Shown piece after piece: positions 44,840 through 54,420 of a stretch of DNA of 64,000 bases (position 1 is the first letter of the stretch; the number at the start of each line of letters is the position of its first letter). A program made the translations under genes and the position numbers. A model generated the notes under the pieces. That model was not told where the DNA came from, searched no databases, and saw only the letters and a program-made list of their open reading frames with translations. The stretch comes from Cupriavidus pauculus (lineage in GTDB: Bacteria > Pseudomonadota > Gammaproteobacteria > Burkholderiales > Burkholderiaceae), in assembly GCF_008693385.1 (NCBI RefSeq), contig NZ_CP044065.1, positions 930,001 through 994,000 of the forward strand. The letters run 5' to 3'.

Positions 44840-45102
44840 GCGTCAATACCGAAACCCTCGCGACGATGCGCGCGGCGCTCGACCGTCATCTGCGGGGCGA
44901 TCTGCCGGTGACGGGACTGATCACCGCATGGCGCGGCGCCGCGCCGGCGCTGGCGCTGCCGCCCGTGTTCGGGCAGGCCATGGAAGAGCTGCTGCGCCGT
45001 CTGGAGATGTCCGCCGCGTTCGCGCAGGACAGCTGCTCGTTCTCGAGCACGGCGATCACCGACCAGCTGACGCGCTGGCTCGACAAGGCCGGTACGGTCT
45101 GA
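44836..45102 (+). CDS. Small protein in the place of lutC
   Basis: This 88-residue protein (MSVNTETLATMRAALDRHL... ending TDQLTRWLDKAGTV) has no resemblance to the LUD-domain LutC (about 220-240 residues) expected as third gene. It appears helical and soluble, with one Cys. The start overlaps the lutB stop by four bases behind GAGGAGG, so it is certainly translated with lutB. It may be a small partner of the lactate oxidation complex. A hairpin follows 10 bases after the stop, closing the operon. Confidence 0.75.
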   Translation: MSVNTETLATMRAALDRHLRGDLPVTGLITAWRGAAPALALPPVFGQAMEELLRRLEMSAAFAQDSCSFSSTAITDQLTRWLDKAGTV

Positions 45103-45111
45103 GGGGGGGCG

Positions 45112-45132
45112 TCGTTGCCTGCCAGGCAACGA
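45112..45132 (+). terminator. Hairpin after the lut operon
   Basis: A perfect palindrome of 10-base arms (TCGTTGCCTG / CAGGCAACGA) around one central base, 10 bases after the stop codon. No T-run is present. Likely transcription end. Confidence 0.5.
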
Positions 45133-45240
45133 TGTCCTCCACATCTTGCTGTTGCTCGAACGCATTCTCACGCCAACAATCCGTAACACACGACGCCCCA
45201 TCCCATATCGCGCGGGCGCGGAAGAACGGAGAGGAAGAGG

Positions 45241-46275
45241 ATGCGCCATACCCCCAATATCATCGCCCGCGGCCTGTCCACCGCGGCCCGCCTGCTCGGC
45301 CTGACTGCGCTCGGCCTGACTGCGCTCGGCGTCCTGCCGATACTGGCGCACGCGGCCGAGACGTTTCCGAACAAGCCCATCTCGATGCTCGTGGCCTTCC
45401 CGCCCGGCGGCCCCGCCGACGTCGTGGCCCGCGCGATGCAGCCCGCGATGGCGAAGGTGCTGGGCCAGCCCGTGGTCATCGAGAACCTGCCCGGCGCCGG
45501 TGGCGCGCTCGCGATGCAGCGGCTGCTGAGCCGGCCCGCCGACGGCTACACGCTGATCATGGGCTCGCCGAACGAGGCCATCCTCACGCCGCTCGCGCTG
45601 GCCAGCGCGAAGTACAAGTCCGAAGACCTCGCGCTCGTCGCACCCGTGTCGAACCACCCGCTCGTGGTCATGACGCGCAACGACCTGCCCTACACCTCGC
45701 TCGAACAGATCATCGCGGCCGGCAAGGCGCCCGGCGCGCAGAGCCTGACGTTCGGCAATCCCGGCTATGGCACGATGTACCACATCGTCGCCGAATACAT
45801 GGCCAAAGCGACCGGTGCGAAGGTGCTGCAGGTCCCGTACAAGGGCGCCACGCCGATGCTGGCCGACCTCACCGGCCATCAGATCGACATGACGATCCTG
45901 CCGAATATCGGCGCCTCCACGCAGTTGCTGGAGACGCGCAAGATCAAGGCGGTGGCCGTGCTCGACAGCCAGCGCATGCGCAACCTCCCCGACGTCCCGG
46001 CCATCGGCGAAACGCAGGTGGCGAAGAAATCCGAGTTCGTCTACGCGATCTGGATCGGCGTGATGGCGCGCGCTGGCATGCCCGCGGACCGCGCGCGCGT
46101 CCTGCTGGACGCATCGCAGCAGGCATTGCGCTCGCCCGAACTGATCAAGGCGCTCGAGCTCTCCGGCGTGCAGCCGCTGCCGCCGCAGACGCTCGAGACC
46201 TCGGCAAGGTTCTACGCCGACGAGACCGCGAAATTCCGCAAGATGGCGCGCTCGGTCGAGCTCGTCCCGCAGTAA
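45241..46275 (+). CDS. Tripartite tricarboxylate-type (Bug/TctC) binding protein
   Basis: This 344-residue periplasmic protein has a signal peptide ending AHAAE (about residue 40) and the Bug fold motifs FPNKPISMLVAFPPGGPADVVAR, VIENLPGAGGALAMQRL, FGNPGYGTMYHI and LQVPYKGATPMLADLTGHQIDM. Burkholderiales carry hundreds of these solute receptors, often without a cognate transporter nearby, as here. The signal contains a doubled LGLTA segment from a 15-base direct repeat. It is 49 bases upstream of an M81 peptidase gene, suggesting a joint role with a peptide-like or amide ligand. Confidence 0.93.
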   Translation: MRHTPNIIARGLSTAARLLGLTALGLTALGVLPILAHAAETFPNKPISMLVAFPPGGPADVVARAMQPAMAKVLGQPVVIENLPGAGGALAMQRLLSRPADGYTLIMGSPNEAILTPLALASAKYKSEDLALVAPVSNHPLVVMTRNDLPYTSLEQIIAAGKAPGAQSLTFGNPGYGTMYHIVAEYMAKATGAKVLQVPYKGATPMLADLTGHQIDMTILPNIGASTQLLETRKIKAVAVLDSQRMRNLPDVPAIGETQVAKKSEFVYAIWIGVMARAGMPADRARVLLDASQQALRSPELIKALELSGVQPLPPQTLETSARFYADETAKFRKMARSVELVPQ

Positions 46276-46324
46276 TCAACTCCAGCAAGCCGACCCCAGC
46301 AAGCGCAAGAAGCAAGGAGACCCC

Positions 46325-47830
46325 ATGAACATCCTCGTCGCAGGCTTCCAGCACGAAACCAATACGTTCGCACCGACCATGGCGAGCTACGAAAGCTTTG
46401 TCCGCGGCGAGGACTTTCCGGCGATGGTGCGGGGCGAGGCGGTCTACGGCCTGCTCGACGTCAATGTGCCCGTCAGCGGATTCATTCACCACGTGCGCGC
46501 GCATGGCCACACGGTCACGCCCGTGATCTGGGCGGGGGCGGGGGCCTCGGCCCACGTCACGACCGATGCGTACGAGCGCATCGCGGGAGAGATCGTCGAG
46601 GCCGCGAAGCAAGGCAAGGCAGCCGGCAGCTACGATGCGATCTACCTCGACCTGCATGGCGCCATGGTCGCGCAGCACCTCGACGATGGCGAAGGCGAAC
46701 TGCTCGCGCGCCTGCGCGACGTGGTCGGCGCCGACATGCGCATCGTGGTCTCGCTCGACCTGCACGCCAACGTGACCGAGCGCATGCTGTCGCTGGCCGA
46801 CGGCCTCGTCGCGTATCGCACGTATCCGCACGTCGATATGGCCGAGACGGGCCGGCGCGCGGCCGAGATGCTGCTGGAGATCGGCCGCCACGGCAAGCGC
46901 CCCGTCTGCGTGGCGCGCCGCGTGCCGTTCCTGATTCCCGTCAACAGCATGTCCACGATGATGCAGCCGACGCAGGGCGTCTATGCGCTGCTCGAACTGC
47001 TCGAAGACACCGCGCCGGCCGATCTGCTGTCGCTGTCGTTCGCGCCGGGCTTTCCGGCCGCGGACTTTCCGGAATGCGGGCCCGTGGTCTGGGGGCACGG
47101 CTTCGAACGCGGCAGCGTGGAGCGCGCGGTCGATGCGCTGGTCGCGCGCATCTGCGAGCCCGAGTCGCAATGGGCCGTGCAGTTCGAAGCGCCCGACGCG
47201 GCCGTGCGGCATGCGATGACCGTGGCGCGGACCGCGACGCGTCCCGTGATCCTGGCCGATACGCAGGACAACCCCGGCGTGGGCGGCGACGGCAACACGA
47301 TGGGCATGCTGCGCGCGTTGCTGGCGGCCGGCGCGGACGAGGCGGCCATCGGCATCGTCTGCGATCCCGCGGCCGCGGCGGCCGCGCACCGTGCCGGTGT
47401 CGGCGCCAAGATCGAGATCGCGCTTGGCGGCTGTCCGCAGGTGGCCGGCGACGCGCCGCTGCGCGCGACGTTCGAGGTGGAAGCGCTGTCCGATGGCAGG
47501 TTCACCTATGGCGGCCCGATGATGCACGGCAAGGCGGCCGACATGGGACCGATGGCGCGGCTGCGCATCGACGGCGTGCTGGTGGCCGTGAGTTCGGCCA
47601 AGGCGCAATTGCTCGACCGCAACATGTACCGCGTGGTCGGGATCGAACCTGAGCAGATGAAGATTCTCGTCAACAAGAGTTCGGTGCATTTCCGCGCGGA
47701 TTTCGCGCCGATTGCCGAAGAGATCCTCGTGGTTCGCGCGCCGGGACCGTTTATCGCGGACCCCGCCGAGCTGCCATGGCGCCGGCTGCAGCCGGGCATG
47801 CGCCTGAGCCCGAACGGGCCTGCGTTCTGA
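46325..47830 (+). CDS. M81-family metallopeptidase (MlrC/microcystinase-C-like)
   Basis: This 501-residue protein has an N-terminal DUF1485/M81 domain (GFQHETNTFAPT, AIYLDLHGAMVAQHLDDGEGELL, VVSLDLHANVTERML, AYRTYPHVDMAETG) with the His/Asp metal ligands of the family, and an MlrC C-terminal domain (ADTQDNPGVGGDGNTMGMLRALL). MlrC cleaves linearised microcystin, but most homologues act on unknown small peptides or amides. It forms a likely operon with the Bug receptor. Its stop directly abuts the stop of the convergent hydrolase (TGATCA). Confidence 0.92.
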   Translation: MNILVAGFQHETNTFAPTMASYESFVRGEDFPAMVRGEAVYGLLDVNVPVSGFIHHVRAHGHTVTPVIWAGAGASAHVTTDAYERIAGEIVEAAKQGKAAGSYDAIYLDLHGAMVAQHLDDGEGELLARLRDVVGADMRIVVSLDLHANVTERMLSLADGLVAYRTYPHVDMAETGRRAAEMLLEIGRHGKRPVCVARRVPFLIPVNSMSTMMQPTQGVYALLELLEDTAPADLLSLSFAPGFPAADFPECGPVVWGHGFERGSVERAVDALVARICEPESQWAVQFEAPDAAVRHAMTVARTATRPVILADTQDNPGVGGDGNTMGMLRALLAAGADEAAIGIVCDPAAAAAAHRAGVGAKIEIALGGCPQVAGDAPLRATFEVEALSDGRFTYGGPMMHGKAADMGPMARLRIDGVLVAVSSAKAQLLDRNMYRVVGIEPEQMKILVNKSSVHFRADFAPIAEEILVVRAPGPFIADPAELPWRRLQPGMRLSPNGPAF

Positions 47831-48679
47831 TCAATGCGCCGTGTCCTGCGTCATGTCGCGCAGGAATCGCGCGAGCACGGGATCGAACTGGGCGGGGGCT
47901 TCGCGGAACGGTGCGTGGCCCACGTGGGGGAGCCGCAGGCAGCGGCCCTCCCACAGGTTCGCGTAGGCCAGGCTGTCGATGTAGTCGAGGTTGAGAAAGC
48001 GGTCGTTCGCCCCGTTGACGATGGCTAGCGGCACGGGCAGCGATTCCACGAGCGCACGCTGATCGACGCCCGCTCCCGCGCGGGCGGCCTCGAACATCGT
48101 CTTGCGCGCGATGCCATCGGTGCGCGCGATCGCCGCGCGCAGTTCGGGCGTGAAATGCTCGCCGAAGATTGCATGGCCGAACGTCTCGATGTCTTCCGCC
48201 GAGAGCACCTGCTGGCTGGCGAGCCGCATATGCGGGGCCGGCAGGAACCCGACCGACAGGTCGCGGCCCACGGGCGGCGTGCCGCAGATCAGCATGCCGC
48301 GCACGCCGCGGAAGTGCGCGGCGATCTCGAGCGCGATATGGCCGCCGAGCGACCAGCCGACCAGAATCACGTCGTCGATGCAGAGCCTTGCCAGCAGTTC
48401 GATCGCCGCATCGGCAAAACCGGAGCGCGTGTACGTGCGGATGGGGTCGATCGCGTTCGACGATTCGCCGTGGCCGGGCAGGTCGAAGGCGATCAGGCGG
48501 TGCGAGGCGGCCAGCGGGCCTTCCATCTGGTGGCGGAACACGGCGCGGCACGACGAGTTGCCGTGGATCAGCAGGACCGGCGGCGTACGTGACGTATGCG
48601 AATGATGGGCGCCGGCGCGACCCGAATCTTCGACCGCGATCTGTCCGTGGGAGGTTTGCAGCAGGTATTGGCGTGGCAT
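47831..48679 (-). CDS. Alpha/beta-hydrolase
   Basis: This 282-residue hydrolase shows the oxyanion segment LLIHGNSSCRAVFRHQ, nucleophile elbow GWSLGG (Ser), the acid in NGANDRFL and the catalytic His in HVGHAPF. The class resembles esterases and haloperoxidase/MhpC-like enzymes; the substrate is unknown. It ends directly against the convergent M81 gene. No partner on its own strand is close. Confidence 0.88.
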   Translation of the reverse strand: MPRQYLLQTSHGQIAVEDSGRAGAHHSHTSRTPPVLLIHGNSSCRAVFRHQMEGPLAASHRLIAFDLPGHGESSNAIDPIRTYTRSGFADAAIELLARLCIDDVILVGWSLGGHIALEIAAHFRGVRGMLICGTPPVGRDLSVGFLPAPHMRLASQQVLSAEDIETFGHAIFGEHFTPELRAAIARTDGIARKTMFEAARAGAGVDQRALVESLPVPLAIVNGANDRFLNLDYIDSLAYANLWEGRCLRLPHVGHAPFREAPAQFDPVLARFLRDMTQDTAH

Positions 48680-48774
48680 GGCGGCATCGGCGCGAGACGG
48701 CGGGTGCCAACCATGCTAGCCACAGCGCCGCGGCCCGATTTTCACCGGGCCACGGATGTTGCCTAACTGCGTGC

Positions 48775-49569
48775 TCAACCGAGAAGCAGGGCGTCGTCGT
48801 CGAGCTGCTCGTGGCGCGTCTGCTCGAACATCTTGAGCAGGTCCGGCACGTCGAGGCCCTTGCGCTGGTCGCCCGAGACATCGAGCACGACCTGCCCCTG
48901 ATGCAGCATGACCGTGCGCTGGCCGTAGTCGAGCGCCTGGCGCATGCTGTGCGTGACCATCATCGTCGTGAGCTTGCTCTCCTCGACGATGCGCGCGGTC
49001 AGTTCCAGCACGAAAGCGGCCGTCTTCGGATCCAGCGCGGCGGTATGCTCGTCCAGCAGCAGGATGCGCGACGGCTGCAGCGAGGCCATCAGCAGGCTCA
49101 CGGCCTGGCGCTGGCCGCCCGAGAGCAGGCCGATACGGTCCGTCAGGCGGTTCTCCAGCCCGAGGTTCAGCAGGCGTAGCTTGTCGCGGAACAGCTCGCG
49201 CGACGCCTTGTTCAGCGCGCCGCCAAAGCCGCGGCGCGTGCCGCGCGCCATGGCCAGCGCCATGTTCTCCTCGATCGTCAGCGCCTCGCAGGTGCCCGCC
49301 ATCGGGTCCTGGAACACGCGCGCGACCAGATGCGCGCGGTCCCATGCGGGCTGCTTCGTGACGTCGGTCTCGTCGATCATGATGCGGCCCGTATCGACCA
49401 TCTGGTCGCCGCTGATCGCGTTGAGGAACGTGGACTTGCCGGCGCCGTTGGAGCCGATCACCGCGACGAACTGGCCGCTCGGGATATCGAGGCTCAGGCC
49501 GCGCAGCGCGCGCGTCTCGATCGGCGTGCCGGGATTGAAGGTGAGCTTGAGGTCGGTTGCGCGAAGCAT
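48775..49569 (-). CDS. ABC transporter ATPase (TrpZ-like)
   Basis: This 264-residue ATPase has Walker A GSNGAGKSTFLNAI, signature LLSGGQRQAVSLLMA and Walker B ILLLDEHTAALDPKTA. The H (DEHTAAL) in place of the usual P is typical of the ABC group that works with ABC_sub_bind receptors. ATG 49569, with GGAGGTG upstream, is chosen; it lies just before the end of the permease gene stop. It forms the operon binding protein-permease-ATPase (50523-51509, 49571-50467, this gene). Confidence 0.9.
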   Translation of the reverse strand: MLRATDLKLTFNPGTPIETRALRGLSLDIPSGQFVAVIGSNGAGKSTFLNAISGDQMVDTGRIMIDETDVTKQPAWDRAHLVARVFQDPMAGTCEALTIEENMALAMARGTRRGFGGALNKASRELFRDKLRLLNLGLENRLTDRIGLLSGGQRQAVSLLMASLQPSRILLLDEHTAALDPKTAAFVLELTARIVEESKLTTMMVTHSMRQALDYGQRTVMLHQGQVVLDVSGDQRKGLDVPDLLKMFEQTRHEQLDDDALLLG

Positions 49570-49570
49570 G

Positions 49571-50467
49571 TCAGGCACCTCCGTTCTTGCGCGCGAACAG
49601 CTTCTTGCGCGTGGCGGGCAGCACCAGCGCCAGCGTGACCAGCGCGGCCGTGACGAGGTTCAGATCCTGCGCCTTGAGGCCGATGAAGTCGCTGTTGAGC
49701 GCCAGCGCAATGAAGAAGCGATAGAGGATCGCGCCGAGCACCACGGCCAGCGTCACCCACACGAGCCGGCGTGCCGGCAGGATGGTCTCGCCGATGATCA
49801 CGGCGGCCAGCCCGATGACGATCGTGCCGATACCCATCGAGATATCGGCGCCGCCCTGCGTCTGCGCGAACAGCGCGCCGGCCAGCGCGACCAGCGCGTT
49901 GGAGAGCGCCATGCCGGCCAGCGTGGCGCGGCCCGTGGCAATGCCCTGCGCGCGCGCCATGCGCGGATTGGCGCCCGTGGCGCGCATCGCGAGGCCCAGC
50001 TGCGAGGCGAAGAACCAGTCGAGCGCGAGCTTGGCCACCACCACCACGACGAACAGCAGGGCGGGGCGCAGCACATAGTCGGGCAGCCATTCGGGCTGCA
50101 GGACCGTGAACAGCGTGGGCTCGGTGATCAGCGGCACATTGGGGCGGCCCATGATGCGCAGGTTGATCGAATACAGCGCGATCATCATCAGGATACTGGC
50201 GAGCAGGTCCATGATCTTGAGGCGCACGTTGAGCCAGCCCGTGATGAAGCCCGCCACGGCGCCCGCGGCGATGGCCACCAGCGTGGCGAGAAACGGATCG
50301 TACCCGGCCGAGATCAGCGTGGCCGCGACGGCGCCGCCGAGCGGAAAGCTGCCATCGACGGTCAGATCGGGAAAGTTGAGGATGCGGAAGGAGATCAGCA
50401 CCCCGAGGGCGACGAGACTGAAGATCAGGCCGATCTCCAGGGCGCCCAGCAGAGAGAAGAGGGACAT
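49571..50467 (-). CDS. ABC transporter permease (TrpY-like)
   Basis: This 298-residue inner-membrane permease of the BPD_transp_2 family has about 8 TM helices, with the start LGALEIGLIFSLVALGVLISFRILNFPDLTVDGSFPLGGAVAATLI. This is characteristic of the ABC_sub_bind-linked permeases. ATG 50467 is supported by AGGA upstream; the longer frame to 50509 is not. It is the middle gene of the three-gene importer. Confidence 0.9.
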   Translation of the reverse strand: MSLFSLLGALEIGLIFSLVALGVLISFRILNFPDLTVDGSFPLGGAVAATLISAGYDPFLATLVAIAAGAVAGFITGWLNVRLKIMDLLASILMMIALYSINLRIMGRPNVPLITEPTLFTVLQPEWLPDYVLRPALLFVVVVVAKLALDWFFASQLGLAMRATGANPRMARAQGIATGRATLAGMALSNALVALAGALFAQTQGGADISMGIGTIVIGLAAVIIGETILPARRLVWVTLAVVLGAILYRFFIALALNSDFIGLKAQDLNLVTAALVTLALVLPATRKKLFARKNGGA

Positions 50468-50522
50468 GGGGAATCCTGTGCCGGGACGCGCGGGCGTCCC
50501 GGCTGGCAAGGCTGACTGGGGC

Positions 50523-51509
50523 TTACTTGATGACGGTCTTGGCTTCCTTGACCAGTTCCGGCGACAGCGTGACGCCTTGCTTCTCGGCTGCGCCCGTGTT
50601 CACGAACAGCTCGAGGTTGTCCGAGGTCTGCGAGGCGATCGCGCCGGGCTTCTCGCCCTTGAGGATGCGCACCACGATCTTGCCGGTCTGGTGGCCGAGG
50701 TCGCCGTAGTTGATGCCCAGGGCCGCGACGGCGCCGCGCTTCACGCTGTCCGTATCGGCGGCGACGAGCGGAATCTTCGATTCGTTCGCGACCTTGACCA
50801 GCGCTTCATACGCCGAGACCACATTGTTGTCGGTGTTCGTGTAGATGACGTCCACCTTGCCGGCGAGGCTCTTCGCGGCCGGGCCGATATCGACGGTGCG
50901 CGGCGCGGCGGCTTCCTTCAGCGTCAGGCCCTGCTTGGCCAGGATTTCCTTGAGCGCCTTGACCACGACCACCGAGTTGGCTTCACCGGGGTTGTAGACC
51001 ATGCCGACGGTCTTCGCCTTGGGCACCACGCGCAGGATCAGCGCCACCTGCTTGTCCAGCGGCAGCTGGTCCGAGACGCCGGTCACGTTGGTGCCGCTCG
51101 GGCCCCATGCCTTGACCAGCTGGGCGGCCACGGGATCGGTCACGCCCGAGTACACCACGGGCACCGTCTTCGTGGCGGCGACCACGGCCTGCGCCGACGG
51201 CGTGGCGATGGCGACGATGGCGTTCGGCTGGTCGCCGACGAACTTGCGCGCGATCTGCGCGGCCGTGCCGGTGTTGCCCTGCGCGCTCTGGTATTCCCAC
51301 TTCAGGTTCTTGTCGGCGTCATAGCCGGCGCTCTTCAGCTCGGCGCGCACGCCGTCGCGGATCGCGTCCAGCGCGGGGTGGTCGACGATCGACAGCACCT
51401 TGACGGTCTGGGCGTGCACGGCGCCGCCGGTCAGCAGGGCGAGCGCGGTGGCCGCGCCGAGGGCGGTACGCAGGAAATTCGAATGGGCAGATGCCTTGAG
51501 ACGCAGCAT
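50523..51509 (-). CDS. ABC_sub_bind periplasmic binding protein (TrpX-like)
   Basis: This 328-residue protein has a signal peptide (NFLRTALGAATALALLTGGAVHAQ) and the pfam04392 pattern: VKVLSIVDHPALDAIRDGVRAEL, YQSAQGNTGTAAQIARKFV, VYSGVTDPVAAQLV, VGMVYNPGEANSVVVV and GINYGDLGHQTGKIVVRILKGEKPG. Related receptors bind aromatic amino acids (TrpX). The ligand here is not certain. ATG 51509 has GGAGA upstream. It is first in its operon; a 215-base gap separates it from pyrD. Confidence 0.9.
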   Translation of the reverse strand: MLRLKASAHSNFLRTALGAATALALLTGGAVHAQTVKVLSIVDHPALDAIRDGVRAELKSAGYDADKNLKWEYQSAQGNTGTAAQIARKFVGDQPNAIVAIATPSAQAVVAATKTVPVVYSGVTDPVAAQLVKAWGPSGTNVTGVSDQLPLDKQVALILRVVPKAKTVGMVYNPGEANSVVVVKALKEILAKQGLTLKEAAAPRTVDIGPAAKSLAGKVDVIYTNTDNNVVSAYEALVKVANESKIPLVAADTDSVKRGAVAALGINYGDLGHQTGKIVVRILKGEKPGAIASQTSDNLELFVNTGAAEKQGVTLSPELVKEAKTVIK

Positions 51510-51724
51510 GTAGTTGTTCTCCGCCGAAGGTTGGGAATGGGTTCTCAGGAAGCCCGAGAGGATACCATTTTCGGCGGCGGAGAGGCCCGCTTTTAGTGCG
51601 GCGGTGCGGCATATCGTGCCGCAATTGGCTGCGGCACGCGATGCAACGCGCATTTAATTGCGCGGAAATGCCGTTTTTGGTGCGATTCGGCACTCCGGGC
51701 CGTGGCCCGGGTCGGCTCGGGCGG

Positions 51725-52756
51725 TCAGCGCAGTGCGTTCGCGCAATCGCGCACCAACAGGGGGCCACGGTAGATCAGGCCGCTGTACACCTGTACGAGT
51801 TTTGCGCCGGCGTCGATCTTCGCGCGCGCATCGGCGCCGCTGAAGATGCCGCCCACGCCGATGATCGGCACCGCGTCCCCGACGACCGCGCGCAGCGCGC
51901 GCACGACGCGCGTGGAGGCTTCGAACACGGGCCGCCCCGAGAGGCCGCCGGCCTCCTCGGCATGCGGCAGGCCCTTGACCGCGTCGCGGGAGATCGTCGT
52001 GTTGGTCGCGATCACGCCGTCGATGCCGTGGCGCACGAGGGCATCGCCGATATTGCGCACCTGATCGTCGTCGAGATCGGGCGCGATCTTCAGCGCGAGG
52101 GGCACGTAGCGCTTGTGCTGGTCGGCCAGGCGCTGCTGTGCCTCGCGGAGCGTGGACAGCAGGCCGTCCAGTTCGCTCGCGCCCTGCAGCTGGCGCAGGT
52201 TCTTCGTGTTCGGCGAGGAGATATTGACGGTGACGTAGCTCGCGTGCGGATACACGCGTTCCAGGCAGTACAGGTAGTCGTCCACCGCGCGCTCGATCGG
52301 CGTGTCCGCGTTCTTGCCGATATTGAGCCCGAGCACGCCGCCTTCCGCCTTCCATCGCGAGGCCTGCACGTTGGCGACGAATGCATCGACGCCGCCGTTG
52401 TTGAAGCCCATGCGGTTGATCAGCGCGTCGGCCTGCGGCAGGCGGAACATGCGCGGGCGCGGATTGCCCGGCTGCGCGCGCGGCGTGACCGTGCCCACCT
52501 CGATAAACCCGAAGCCGAGCGCGGCCAGGCCGTCGATATAGGCGCCGTCCTTGTCGAGCCCCGCGGCGAGGCCGACCGGATTCGGAAACTTCACGCCCAT
52601 CACGGTGCGCGGGTTGTCGGCGATGCGGTTGCCGATGCAGCCGCCCAGCCCGGCGCGCTTGGCGCGCAGCAGGTTGTTCAGCGTGAAATGGTGGGCATCT
52701 TCCGCGTCCATCGAGAAAAGGGCGGGGCGGAACAGGGGATAGAGCGCGTTGAGCAC
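51725..52756 (-). CDS. pyrD: Dihydroorotate dehydrogenase (quinone), class 2
   Basis: This 343-residue FMN enzyme oxidises dihydroorotate to orotate in pyrimidine synthesis, donating electrons to ubiquinone at the inner membrane. The N-terminal membrane-associating helix ([26 protein letters not shown]), [35 protein letters not shown] (with catalytic Ser) and [12 protein letters not shown] are class-2 signatures. Start is GTG 52756. It lies 39 bases downstream of bpt on the same strand. Confidence 0.96.
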   Translation of the reverse strand: MLNALYPLFRPALFSMDAEDAHHFTLNNLLRAKRAGLGGCIGNRIADNPRTVMGVKFPNPVGLAAGLDKDGAYIDGLAALGFGFIEVGTVTPRAQPGNPRPRMFRLPQADALINRMGFNNGGVDAFVANVQASRWKAEGGVLGLNIGKNADTPIERAVDDYLYCLERVYPHASYVTVNISSPNTKNLRQLQGASELDGLLSTLREAQQRLADQHKRYVPLALKIAPDLDDDQVRNIGDALVRHGIDGVIATNTTISRDAVKGLPHAEEAGGLSGRPVFEASTRVVRALRAVVGDAVPIIGVGGIFSGADARAKIDAGAKLVQVYSGLIYRGPLLVRDCANALR

Positions 52757-52795
52757 GGGGCGAAAGACGCGGCGGGCGCCGCAAGGGAGTTCAGG

Positions 52796-53581
52796 TCAGG
52801 GCGGCATTGTACCGGGTGCGGCGGGGCCGTCCGGTACGGGGGGCTCGAAGGCCTGCCACTGGTTGCCGGTGAGCACCTGCAGCGGACGGAAGCGCGACTT
52901 GTAGGCCATCTTGCGGCTGTCCGCGATCCAGTAGCCGAGGTAGAGATGCGGCAGGCCGAGCTCGCGGGTCTGGTTGATCTGCCAGAGGATGTTGTACGTG
53001 CCGTAGCTCGCGCCGACGTCGAGTGGATCGTAGAACGTGTAGACCGAGGATAAGCCATCGTCGAGCACGTCGATCATGCTGACCATGCGCAGGCGTCCGG
53101 CCTCGGGCGAGTCGGGCGGCTCCCGGAATTCCACGAGCCGCGAATTCACGCGGCTCTGCAGCAGGAACTGCTCGTACTGGTCGCGGCTGTCCTGGTCCAT
53201 GCCGCCGCCCGCGTGGCGCATCGACTGATACAGCAGATACAGCGCGTAGTGCTCTTCCATGTACGTCAGCGGCGCCACCAGCGCCTGCAGGTTCGCGTGC
53301 TGCTTCCACGCGCGGCGCTGGCTGCGGTCGGGGTGGAACTGGTCCACGAGCACGCGGCACGGGGTGCACGCGTGGCATTCGTCGCAATAGGGGCGATACG
53401 TGAAGATGCCGCTGCGCCGGAACCCGGCGCGGACGAGGCGCGAATAGACATCCGCGTTGATCAGGTGGGCGGGCGTGGCCACCTGCGAGCGGGCCATGCG
53501 GCCGTCGAGGTAGCTGCACGCATATGGCGCCGTCGCATAAAACTGCAGCGCGGAAAGCGGGAGTTCCTTCAGCTTGCTCAT
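52796..53581 (-). CDS. bpt: Aspartate/glutamate leucyltransferase (Bpt)
   Basis: This 261-residue transferase attaches Leu from Leu-tRNA to proteins with N-terminal Asp or Glu, marking them for ClpS/ClpAP. It is the bacterial homologue of eukaryotic ATE1. Visible signatures: [15 protein letters not shown] segment [44 protein letters not shown] and [20 protein letters not shown]. Length matches the family (about 240-275). It forms a cluster with aat, the second N-degron transferase, 68 bases upstream. Confidence 0.95.
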   Translation of the reverse strand: MSKLKELPLSALQFYATAPYACSYLDGRMARSQVATPAHLINADVYSRLVRAGFRRSGIFTYRPYCDECHACTPCRVLVDQFHPDRSQRRAWKQHANLQALVAPLTYMEEHYALYLLYQSMRHAGGGMDQDSRDQYEQFLLQSRVNSRLVEFREPPDSPEAGRLRMVSMIDVLDDGLSSVYTFYDPLDVGASYGTYNILWQINQTRELGLPHLYLGYWIADSRKMAYKSRFRPLQVLTGNQWQAFEPPVPDGPAAPGTMPP

Positions 53582-53649
53582 GGCAGTGGCGTCCAGGCGA
53601 ATGATGTGCCTGAACGCAGTCTAACAGAGGCCACGGCAGTGTTGCGGCG

Positions 53650-54399
53650 TCAGTCCGCGCCGCTGTTGCGCCACGCCCAATGGGCGAGCACCGACTTGTC
53701 GAACCGCCAGTCCGGAATCTCGGGGAGGGCCGCCGCCGCCCGCACATGGGCAAGGAACGCCTCGCGCGCGATGGGGCTCGCGCCGAGCGAGGCGAGGTGC
53801 TCCGTTTCCTGCTGGCAGTCCACGAGCGCCACGCCGTGGCCGACGAGAAACGCGCACAGCGCCGCGAGCGCGATCTTGGACGCATCGGTGCGATGCGCGA
53901 ACATCGACTCGCCGTAGAACATGCGCCCGAGCGCCACGCCGTACAGCCCGCCCACGCGCTTGCCCTCGTACCATGCCTCCACCGAATGCGCGAGGCCGTT
54001 GCGGTACAGCGCGCTGTAGGCCGCCACGATCTCGTCGGTGATCCATGTGCCGAACTGGCCGTCGCGCGGCGTCATCGCGCACGCGCGCATCACGGCGACG
54101 AAGTCCGCATCGACGCGGATCTCCCATGCGGGGTCGCGCAGCACGCGGCGCAGCGTCTTGCGCAGCGTTGACGAGACGCGTAGCGCCGCGGGTGCGAGCA
54201 CCATGCGCGGATCGGTGCTCCACCAGAGCACCGGTTGTCCTTCGGAGTACCACGGGAAAATGCCCTGCCGGTAGGCCAGCAGCAGCCGCTGCGGCGACAG
54301 GTCGCGGCTGGCCGCGAGCAGGCCGGGCGCGTCGGATGCAGGGCCCAGCGCCCGCTCGACGGGCGGAAACGGGTCCTGCGGGTCCAGCCAGGTAATCAT
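53650..54399 (-). CDS. aat: Leucyl/phenylalanyl-tRNA-protein transferase
   Basis: This 249-residue transferase adds Leu or Phe to proteins with N-terminal Lys or Arg. The motifs [84 protein letters not shown] and [14 protein letters not shown] define the family. Located upstream of bpt, it completes the N-degron pathway entry step. The Nudix gene is 21 bases upstream. Confidence 0.96.
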   Translation of the reverse strand: MITWLDPQDPFPPVERALGPASDAPGLLAASRDLSPQRLLLAYRQGIFPWYSEGQPVLWWSTDPRMVLAPAALRVSSTLRKTLRRVLRDPAWEIRVDADFVAVMRACAMTPRDGQFGTWITDEIVAAYSALYRNGLAHSVEAWYEGKRVGGLYGVALGRMFYGESMFAHRTDASKIALAALCAFLVGHGVALVDCQQETEHLASLGASPIAREAFLAHVRAAAALPEIPDWRFDKSVLAHWAWRNSGAD

Positions 54400-54420
54400 G
54401 GGTTCGTGCCCCGGCGCGTC

